Assembly (NCBI GenBank): GCA_037144255.1
Contig: JBAWXE010000103.1
Span: 1-9,530, forward strand
Origin: JBAWXE01 sp037144255
GTDB lineage: Bacteria; Bacteroidota; Bacteroidia; Chitinophagales; Chitinophagaceae
Reading direction: 5' to 3'
Length of the DNA stretch: 9,530 nucleotides
Part shown: in pieces, positions 1 to 5,010 of the stretch
How positions within the stretch are numbered: position 1 is the stretch's first letter
Layout: every line of letters begins with the position of its first letter
Position numbers and translations under genes: made by a program
The notes under the pieces: model-generated
The model's database searches: none
What the model saw: the letters and a program-made list of their open reading frames with translations, nothing else
Told to the model about the DNA's origin: nothing

Positions 1-322
1 TAGAGGCTTCTAATTTACCTGACGGATGGTTATGACATAGTATTACTCCTTTTGCCGCTGTTTTTAATGCCACTGCTAGTAATAACCTAATATCTACAAC
101 CGTTCCTGTCATACCACCCTCTGATAGTTTATATACACCAATCACCTTATTGCTTTGATTCAGGTACAGGATAACAAATTGCTCTTTTAAATGGATAGTA
201 TCTAATGGAAAGAATGGGATCAATACCTTGAATGAGTCCTCAGAAGAGGTAATTGTGATTTTCTTTGTCTTTTTCGGATAATAACTAACTCTAATCTCGG
301 CAACAGGTAATAGTTTTTCCAT
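1..322 (-). CDS. RadC-like JAB-domain protein (C-terminus beyond window)
   Basis: Reading the minus strand from ATG 322 gives 107 codons with no stop up to the window edge. The product starts MEKLLPVAEIRVSYYPKK and contains EQFVILYLNQSNKVIG, a GGMTGTVVD segment and LCHNHPSG close to the edge. This is the layout of the short RadC/DUF2466 proteins of Bacteroidota (about 150 residues), and HNHPSG is the JAB-fold metal-binding motif. The last third, including the distal Asp ligand, lies outside the window. The frame stays open upstream and in-frame ATGs occur at 361 and 403, but the family normally begins just before the EIxxSY segment, so 322 is preferred. Proteins of this group are frequent in plasmids and integrative elements. 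Their biochemical role is unsettled; despite the RadC name, a DNA-repair function is not established. It is divergent from the gene at 606. Confidence 0.82.
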   Translation of the reverse strand, partial: MEKLLPVAEIRVSYYPKKTKKITITSSEDSFKVLIPFFPLDTIHLKEQFVILYLNQSNKVIGVYKLSEGGMTGTVVDIRLLLAVALKTAAKGVILCHNHPSGKLEAS

Positions 323-432
323 TGAAAATATATAATGGGCAAGATGAATTATATAATTCATGCCACCTATTGGCGATCTATCACATTTTCGTATAGCAGT
401 CATAGATCGGATCAATATAAATAGATGAGAAC

Positions 433-452
433 GGGAGCGCCTGTGCGCTCCC
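433..452. terminator. Strong GC hairpin between divergent genes
   Basis: GGGAGCGC and GCGCTCCC form a perfect 8-bp stem with loop CTGT. On the plus strand it is followed by TTCTATTT, and with one bulged C the stem extends through AGAA/TTCT. It resembles an intrinsic terminator. No plus-strand gene ends just upstream, however, so it may insulate the two divergent genes or lie in the leader of the RadC-like gene. The hairpin itself is certain; the function is inferred. Confidence 0.55.
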
Positions 453-515
453 TTCTATTTAATAGCTAATAACCAATCAATATATTATTAGTCAAAAAAC
501 AACTTTCTTCTTTTT

Positions 516-568
516 GGAGATATATCATTCAGGTTCAGGGGTTCAAAAAGAATGATTATCATCTCTCC
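516..568. promoter_or_regulatory. Imperfect inverted repeat with GGTTCA direct repeats
   Basis: ATCATTC (524-530) and GAATGAT (550-556) are perfect inverted arms. Outer arms GGAGA (516-520) and TCTCC (564-568) extend the symmetry imperfectly. The loop holds two copies of GGTTCA (532-537 and 540-545) separated by GG. The element sits 38 bases before the gene at 606 and could be an operator or a replication-protein binding site. No convincing promoter boxes were found in 404-605. The role is inferred from position only. Confidence 0.3.
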
Positions 569-605
569 CTAAATATAAAACCATAATGTAAATCATACAC
601 TATGA

Positions 606-1592
606 ATGCAAACACAATCATTATTGGTATCAATATACCAATCCATTGAACAAACTCATTGGTCTAGTAACAAACAAAAGGAAAAGGCTATTAAGGTAGC
701 AACCAGCATCTTCAATCTATATGTAATCTACAATTATAGCTTTTCGGAGTATATAAGCCTAGCAAGTAAATACTTTGAAAAAATATTGCCATCAAAAAGA
801 GATTACATCATCAAGGCAAGATTAATAGAGATAGGCATTCTTGAATGCAACAATAGTTATAATGTTATTAAACATACATCAAAGGGTTATAGATTTAATC
901 CAAAATTATTGGATCAACATAAAACTAATAGTCACTCATTTATTTCTATTAATCTTTCTTCTAACTATTCTACTATATCAGAATTGTTCCCTCATTCTCA
1001 AGACATTGATTTATATGACTTCTACAAGGGCTTATTTTCCAGAATATCCATTGATGATGATATAGATAGTTATATTCAAGTGCTGTCAACGATTTGCCTT
1101 GAAAATCTTGTTCTAAATAACCATATTAAAGATGATTATGTGAATATTTGCTTTGGTAATAGGGATTATAGATATGAGCGCAACAATGCCATAAAAGCAG
1201 CTCATAAACAAGGCAAGGAACTTATTAAATTCAAAGACAAATTCTATTTTGATGATCTCAATGAATTTATTATTAAGCATTCTTTACAATTAAAGTTAGT
1301 ATATAGCCAAATGGTTTTTAATATTAAGAACCATGTCTTCTATTGTAGTAGAAATGATACCAACAATCGCTTAGACTACAATATGACCGGCTTAAAGAAA
1401 GAATTATTTACCAAAATGAAATTAGATGGTGAACCTCTTGTTGAGATTGATATCTCAAATGCTCAATTTGCCATTGCCGCCACTAACAGAACTAGTTGTA
1501 TTTTTTTCATTAGAGGAATTTTTTTAAAAGTAATTATTGGAGATATTTTCAAAAACACTAAAAGTAGTAGTCTTGGGTTAAATAAAATTTAA
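606..1592 (+). CDS. Mobile-element-type hypothetical protein with polymerase A-like motifs, probably truncated
   Basis: This 328-residue protein belongs to no family I can name with certainty. Near the C-terminus, NRLDYNMTGLKKEL is followed by GEPLVEIDISNAQFAIAA (about residues 257-295). This order resembles Bacteroidota phage and plasmid proteins with R-x-TNLxKxLR followed by IDIxNSQP. It also recalls the family A DNA polymerase pattern, a GRL...NLQ segment followed by motif A (DYSQIELR). Proteins of this type usually continue well beyond that motif, but here only about 34 residues follow, ending in a low-complexity tail after two T7 runs (near 1500 and 1523). The gene is therefore probably missing its catalytic C-terminal half. 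I found no continuation in the other frames before the hairpin at 1645. The ATG at 606 follows AT-rich DNA with no clear Shine-Dalgarno; another ATG at 602 is out of frame and short. A role in element replication is only inferred. Confidence 0.6.
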   Translation: MQTQSLLVSIYQSIEQTHWSSNKQKEKAIKVATSIFNLYVIYNYSFSEYISLASKYFEKILPSKRDYIIKARLIEIGILECNNSYNVIKHTSKGYRFNPKLLDQHKTNSHSFISINLSSNYSTISELFPHSQDIDLYDFYKGLFSRISIDDDIDSYIQVLSTICLENLVLNNHIKDDYVNICFGNRDYRYERNNAIKAAHKQGKELIKFKDKFYFDDLNEFIIKHSLQLKLVYSQMVFNIKNHVFYCSRNDTNNRLDYNMTGLKKELFTKMKLDGEPLVEIDISNAQFAIAATNRTSCIFFIRGIFLKVIIGDIFKNTKSSSLGLNKI

Positions 1593-1644
1593 CTGATTAT
1601 TTATATCATTTAATAATAGCACGTTGGTAATTTCTTACACACCC

Positions 1645-1662
1645 CCCCTGTAGAAACAGGGG
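1645..1662. terminator. Hairpin between convergent genes
   Basis: CCCCTG and CAGGGG form a perfect 6-bp stem with loop TAGAAA, preceded by a run of seven C. It lies between the stop of the plus-strand gene (1592) and the stop of the minus-strand propeller gene (1701), where a shared terminator is expected. Following bases are CTTATTAA on the plus strand and GGGTGTG on the minus strand, so any U-tract is weak. Confidence 0.5.
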
Positions 1663-1700
1663 CTTATTAACCATTTGAAACAACTATTAGAACTTCATTA

Positions 1701-3230
1701 TTATTCTTTTACTACTCGCTCTAAATGTACCAGCACTCCATCTTCATTGTACAACTGTACTATATACATACCTGATGCCAGATGGGTAAGGTCTATAAAC
1801 TTGTCTAGTTTTGTTTCACTGAGTAGTTTGCCGGTAAGGTCGGCTACCTTGATATTCAATGGCTCCTTACTTTCTACAAATAAGATACTCTTGGTAGGAT
1901 TAGGGAATAGCTTTATGTCATTACTTTCTTCAGTTGCTATACCTGTTCCTGTTCCTGCCAGTTTTAATATCCAAAAGTCAAAATCCCCAAGATTATTAGT
2001 TACATCACAGTTATTGCTCTGCGATGATATGGCCATTATATATCCCCCATCATTCGTTGGTTGCACCCAGTTAGCATAGTCTATTCTGCTTCCACCATAT
2101 GTTTTCTCCCATTGCATAACACCTGCTGCGCTCAGTTTCACCACCCATGCATCGCTGCTATCATGATACCCCGTTACCATACTATCATTTGAGTTAGTAT
2201 ATCCACCTAATATATATCCTCCATCAGTTGTTTGAAATATACTATTGCAATAGTCATCCTCTGACCCTCCCAATGTCTTTTGCCATTGCATTTCTCCTAC
2301 TACATTCAGTTTTATTACCCAATAATCCATCCCTCCGTGATTTCCTTCAATATTCTGATCAGCAGAATATGTTGTCCCTGCAACTACATAACCTCCATCA
2401 ACAGCATTTTGTATCATAGATGCATAATCTAGCGTATTACCACCATATGATTTTTGCCATTGTATAACACCAACATTATCTGTCTTAACTATCCAAATAT
2501 CCTGAGCTCCATAATTGGTAATAATCTGTCCATCAGTAGAATTTGATGAACCACAAATAATATAGCCTCCATCAGTAGTAGGCTGTACAAAATTGGCTAT
2601 ATCATCATTACTACCACCATATGTTTTCACCCAGCTTGTATTGCCCGTTGATGTCAACTTAACTAACATATAATCTATACCACCTCTGTTAGTATCAACA
2701 TCGCCATCAGCAGACGTAGTAGCACCGGATATGATATACCCACCATCATTAGTTGGCTGAATGCAATACGCATAGTCAAGAGCACTACCACCAATTGTTT
2801 TTTCCCATTGCATTGTACCCGATTCATTCAGTTTCACAACCCACGCATCCATACTATTGTGCTTGTACGATACATCTCCATCTGTAGACCCTGTACTCCC
2901 TATTATTATATATCCACCATCCGCTGTTTGTTTGATCATTCCAGGATACTCATCACCACTACCTCCTAAAGCTCTTTGCCATTGTTTAACACCATTGATA
3001 TCTACTTTTACCACCCATATATCCATACCTCCATGCTGCTCTGTTATATCTCCATCGCTTGACATAGTATTACCTACCATTACGTACCCACCATCCAGTG
3101 TAGGTATGATACATGTCGGATTTTCAACTCCCGACCCACCAAAGTTCTTTTTCCAAGATATGTTTGGCTGTGCCCAAATTAGATTACAAAAAAGAAAAAG
3201 CGTACAAAAGGTCAGTGCTACTACTTTCAT
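1701..3230 (-). CDS. Secreted seven-bladed beta-propeller protein with T9SS sorting tail
   Basis: This 509-residue protein starts with a signal peptide (MKVVALTFCTLFLFCNLIWAQ, residues 1-21). Residues 26-431 are seven tandem repeats of exactly 58 residues. Each starts W-x-K-x-x-GGS, has DGGY(I/V) near position 21 and D-x-W-(V/I)-x-K near position 45, and ends with a Gly turn before the next Trp. Seven such units fit a closed seven-bladed propeller of the SBBP-like type common in Bacteroidota. Residues from about 437 to the end (DIKLFPNP, then LTHLASGMYIVQL and a charged end ERVVKE) match the type A T9SS C-terminal domain. The protein should therefore pass through the Sec and type IX systems to the cell surface or medium. 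No catalytic residues are evident, so binding or scaffolding is more likely than enzymatic activity, though this is inferred. ATG 3230 is fixed by the signal peptide. It is divergent from the signalling operon and shares an upstream palindrome with it. Confidence 0.9.
   Translation of the reverse strand: MKVVALTFCTLFLFCNLIWAQPNISWKKNFGGSGVENPTCIIPTLDGGYVMVGNTMSSDGDITEQHGGMDIWVVKVDINGVKQWQRALGGSGDEYPGMIKQTADGGYIIIGSTGSTDGDVSYKHNSMDAWVVKLNESGTMQWEKTIGGSALDYAYCIQPTNDGGYIISGATTSADGDVDTNRGGIDYMLVKLTSTGNTSWVKTYGGSNDDIANFVQPTTDGGYIICGSSNSTDGQIITNYGAQDIWIVKTDNVGVIQWQKSYGGNTLDYASMIQNAVDGGYVVAGTTYSADQNIEGNHGGMDYWVIKLNVVGEMQWQKTLGGSEDDYCNSIFQTTDGGYILGGYTNSNDSMVTGYHDSSDAWVVKLSAAGVMQWEKTYGGSRIDYANWVQPTNDGGYIMAISSQSNNCDVTNNLGDFDFWILKLAGTGTGIATEESNDIKLFPNPTKSILFVESKEPLNIKVADLTGKLLSETKLDKFIDLTHLASGMYIVQLYNEDGVLVHLERVVKE
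1938..3155 (-). repeat. Seven in-frame 174-bp coding repeats (propeller blades)
   Basis: The 1218 bases encode seven consecutive 58-residue blades with no insertion or deletion between units. Protein motifs are well conserved (GGS, DGGY, WVVK) but codons differ between units, so the array is established rather than newly amplified. Blade 7 is the most divergent (GDFDFWILK in place of the usual D-x-W-V-V-K) and leads into a short TGTG linker before the sorting tail. Confidence 0.85.
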
Positions 3231-3271
3231 TTTTTTACAAATTTATCAGGAATATGGGTGTTCCATTTTTG

Positions 3272-3298
3272 TAAATGTAATGTTAATGCAGAGCTCAA
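3272..3298 (-). promoter_or_regulatory. Candidate promoter of the propeller gene
   Basis: On the minus strand, TTG (3298-3296) and TACATTTA (3279-3272) are separated by 16 bases. They resemble the Bacteroidota -33 TTG and -7 TAnnTTTG boxes, with the last base of the -7 box mismatched. The expected transcript start would give a leader of about 35 bases before ATG 3230. The palindrome at 3303-3318 lies immediately upstream of the -33 box. Spacing is slightly short for this promoter class. Confidence 0.35.
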
Positions 3299-3302
3299 TT
3301 TG

Positions 3303-3318
3303 CCACTATTATTAGTGG
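3303..3318 (-). promoter_or_regulatory. Perfect palindrome upstream of the propeller gene (candidate operator)
   Basis: On the minus strand this reads CCACTAATAATAGTGG, with 6-bp arms CCACTA/TAGTGG around ATAA. It lies about 70 bases before ATG 3230 and just upstream of the candidate -33 TTG. A copy matching 15 of 16 bases, in the same orientation relative to its gene, precedes the response regulator gene (3896-3911). The plus strand has ATTTTTG after the hairpin, so it could also be read as a weak plus-strand terminator. The matching copy and promoter position favour an operator. Confidence 0.45.
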
Positions 3319-3887
3319 ATTTTTGCTGTTTGTCCACAATTCAAAAAAAATTACTCACTGCATTCTCGATATTTATACACATGAAATTGTATTTAAGTAT
3401 AAATTATTGCAGCTATAAAAAGCACCTTGAAAGCACATAAACGATAGACAGGTCTCTTTAAATATCATTGCTTTTGAGCTATGTAAGAATGCGTGTAGCT
3501 AATAGTAGTAGCCAAATGAAAGCCTGTGGGTAGTCATGCAAAACGCATGGCTGTACTCTTCTTAGTTAGCACTGTAAATAGACGTGTTGAAGATTCATCG
3601 TGTTCTAAGACTTCAATAACCTTATCTAGTTTTACATTAAAGCCACTTAACAGACCAAAGAATATAAACTCCACATAGATTTGCTCGCTGTTTAAAACCC
3701 TCGTATTGCCTCATATGCTTCAGATTAACAAAGCAATAAGCACAGAGCCAATGATGTAGTTAATTTTCTATTATTCATATAAATTGATTTAAATCGTTAA
3801 AAATCAATTCGCAGGAAAAATGAAAGTTCCGAAATAAACACTCAAAAATAGAGTTTGTCCCTATTAGTATATTTTTACCCCAAAAAG
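3319..3887. other. AT-rich intergenic region without a convincing gene
   Basis: Between the divergent propeller gene and the signalling operon I find no complete gene in either strand. Short open frames here have no recognisable family and lie in AT-rich sequence. A hairpin at 3532-3552 (AGTCATGC / GCATGGCT around AAAAC, one G-T pair) is the clearest structure and is followed by a T/C-rich stretch. At 3499-3511 CTAATAGTAGTAG resembles part of the candidate operator at 3899-3911 (12 of 13 bases). The possible decayed gene at 3393-3767 is listed separately. Confidence 0.5.
3393..3767 (-). pseudogene. Possible decayed coding region interrupted only by TGA
   Basis: One minus-strand frame runs 125 codons from a TAG at 3768-3770 to a TAA at 3393-3395. 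Inside it the only stops are four TGA codons (at 3723, 3711, 3534 and 3450, lower coordinate +/-2). The longest uninterrupted part, about 58 codons, includes SEQIYVEFIFFGLLSGFN and KLDKVIEVLEHDESSTRLF, which read like amphipathic protein. There is no good start codon and I do not recognise the family. Another frame also stays open for about 40 codons near 3640-3760. It may be a decayed gene, a repeat family, or chance. Confidence 0.2.
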
Positions 3888-3911
3888 CACTAATACCACT
3901 AATAATAGTAG
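3888..3911 (+). promoter_or_regulatory. Candidate operator upstream of the response regulator operon
   Basis: CCACTAATAATAGTAG (3896-3911) matches the palindrome at 3303-3318 in 15 of 16 bases, with the same orientation relative to the gene it precedes. It overlaps a tandem 9-base repeat, CACTAATAC then CACTAATAA (3888-3905), and an inverted TATTAGT lies at 3862-3868. It ends directly at the candidate -33 TTG (3912). This placement suits a regulator-binding site; autoregulation by the first operon gene is an inference. Confidence 0.42.
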
Positions 3912-3940
3912 TTGTAGTCAGTTTAAAATCTATAACTTTA
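3912..3940 (+). promoter_or_regulatory. Candidate promoter of the signalling operon
   Basis: TTG (3912-3914) and TAACTTTA (3933-3940) are 18 bases apart and resemble the Bacteroidota -33 and -7 boxes (TTG / TAnnTTTG, one mismatch at the last base). ATG 3964 follows 23 bases after the -7 box, giving a short leader. The preceding operator-like repeat touches the -33 box. Confidence 0.4.
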
Positions 3941-3963
3941 AACTCAGAAAAAATATATGTAAA

Positions 3964-4590
3964 ATGCAATCAGTAGGGATATTAGAGGACAATATTGCAT
4001 TAAGACAATCTATTGAGGATTACCTATTTGCATCAGGTAATTATACAATTCTATTTTCAGAAGGATCTTATTCAGCAGTTAAGCACAACAAGTATCCTCA
4101 ATGTCCTGATTTTCTTTTGTTGGATGTTCACATTACAGATGGATCTGTACTGGATATAATATCTGATCTCCAAACACAGTTCTATAATTCAAAGATCATT
4201 ATCATGACGGGTGATGATAATGACTTTCTATTATTAAAGGCTATAGAGAATGGTGCCAGCAGCTTTATCTGCAAACCTATTGTAATGAATGATCTGATCA
4301 AAACAATAGATCAGCTTACTAAAACAGGCAGCTATCTTGAACCCGAGTTATTAACGAAATTGATGTGGATGATCAATCAGAAAAATATAAGCAACGTAAA
4401 TTACTCCAATGTAAAACTGACTAATAGAGAGCGTGAAATATTAGCTTTAGTAGAACAAGGTATGACCTATAAGGAAATATCGAGTAAACTATACATTACA
4501 TTTTTCACTGTCAATCATCATCTAAAAAACATCTACACAAAATTTAATGTTAATTCTAAAATTGAGTTAATAACAAAACTCAACAAATAA
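3964..4590 (+). CDS. NarL/LuxR-family DNA-binding response regulator
   Basis: This 208-residue protein has the standard two-domain layout and length of the NarL/FixJ group. The receiver (residues 1-120) has acidic residues E8 and D9, phospho-acceptor D54 in FLLLDVH, T82 in IIIMTGD and K104 in ICKPI. The C-terminal LuxR-type helix-turn-helix (about 150-208) shows LTNREREILALVEQGMTYKEI followed by LYITFFTVNHHLKNIYTKF. Usual residues are kept except that the recognition helix has FFTVNHH where S-x-x-TVKxH is common. Phosphorylation at D54 should control dimerisation and promoter binding. It is the first gene of a four-gene operon (next start 11 bases downstream) and the only one with a DNA-binding domain, so it is the likely transcriptional output of the whole set. 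No strong Shine-Dalgarno precedes ATG 3964, as is usual in this phylum. Confidence 0.93.
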   Translation: MQSVGILEDNIALRQSIEDYLFASGNYTILFSEGSYSAVKHNKYPQCPDFLLLDVHITDGSVLDIISDLQTQFYNSKIIIMTGDDNDFLLLKAIENGASSFICKPIVMNDLIKTIDQLTKTGSYLEPELLTKLMWMINQKNISNVNYSNVKLTNREREILALVEQGMTYKEISSKLYITFFTVNHHLKNIYTKFNVNSKIELITKLNK

Positions 4591-4601
4591 CACATAACAA
4601 T

Positions 4602-4988
4602 TTGGAAAAGAAACGTGTAGTACTAGTTGTTGATGATGACCATATAAACAGATCAATATTAAAGATATATTTTGAAAAGGACGGCTATTTCGTATATGAA
4701 GCGAAAAACGGTCAAGAAGCTATAGATATTATCCTTGCCAATAAGGAGATTATTAATATAGTGTTAGATTTGAATATGCCTGTGATGGATGGATATACAT
4801 TCATCGAGCAAAGCAACATGAAAATATCCGATATGTTTCTTCGTATCTTTATAACGTCAGCTCATTCTAAAGAACATTATGCAAAAACTGTTCTTGATCG
4901 AAAAATTAACACGAAGAATATTGTACGTTATTTTGAGAAACCATTCCTGGTAAACAAACTAATAGATGCAATAAAAAATATCGAATGA
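4602..4988 (+). CDS. Stand-alone receiver-domain response regulator
   Basis: The 128 residues form a single CheY-like receiver with no output domain. Acidic residues D11-D13 (VVDDDH), phospho-acceptor D56 in VLDLNMPVMDG, T85 in IFITSAHS and K113 in FEKPF are all present, so it should be phosphorylatable. The start is TTG at 4602: the in-frame stop at 4563 precedes it, no ATG or GTG lies between, and later starts would cut into the first beta strand. It begins 11 bases after the preceding stop, and the kinase gene follows 19-22 bases later, so all are probably co-transcribed. A free receiver next to two kinase-type proteins may shuttle or buffer phosphate in a relay, or act by protein contact; this is inferred from context. 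Confidence 0.92.
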   Translation: MEKKRVVLVVDDDHINRSILKIYFEKDGYFVYEAKNGQEAIDIILANKEIINIVLDLNMPVMDGYTFIEQSNMKISDMFLRIFITSAHSKEHYAKTVLDRKINTKNIVRYFEKPFLVNKLIDAIKNIE

Positions 4989-5010
4989 CCAATATTGAAC
5001 AACAAATGTG

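Noticed and set aside
332..421. Short plus-strand frame of 29 codons starting ATGGGCAAGATG ahead of the hairpin at 433
   Set aside because: It would give the hairpin a gene to terminate, but it overlaps the start region of the RadC-like gene, is very short and has no homology that I recognise.
1675..2079. 134-codon plus-strand open frame antisense to the propeller gene, with others at 2228-2419 and 2857-3315
   Set aside because: All mirror the strongly supported, repeat-containing minus-strand gene and have no domain signal.
1938..3155. Regular 174-base periodicity that could suggest a repeat array such as CRISPR
   Set aside because: The period equals 58 codons of a continuous protein with propeller motifs; there are no identical short repeats with unique spacers.
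3238..3245. TAAATTTG on the minus strand, a perfect TAnnTTTG box before the propeller gene
   Set aside because: It ends only 7 bases before ATG 3230, leaving almost no leader, and has no TTG at the right distance. The TTG / TACATTTA pair further upstream is preferred.
3258..3440. 60-codon plus-strand open frame upstream of the propeller gene
   Set aside because: It lies over the upstream region of the divergent gene, is rich in Leu, Ile and Cys as expected from AT-rich noncoding DNA, and resembles no family.
3775..3969. 64-codon minus-strand open frame overlapping the start of the response regulator gene
   Set aside because: It covers the candidate promoter and operator region of the operon, has no recognisable family, and its composition fits chance in AT-rich DNA.
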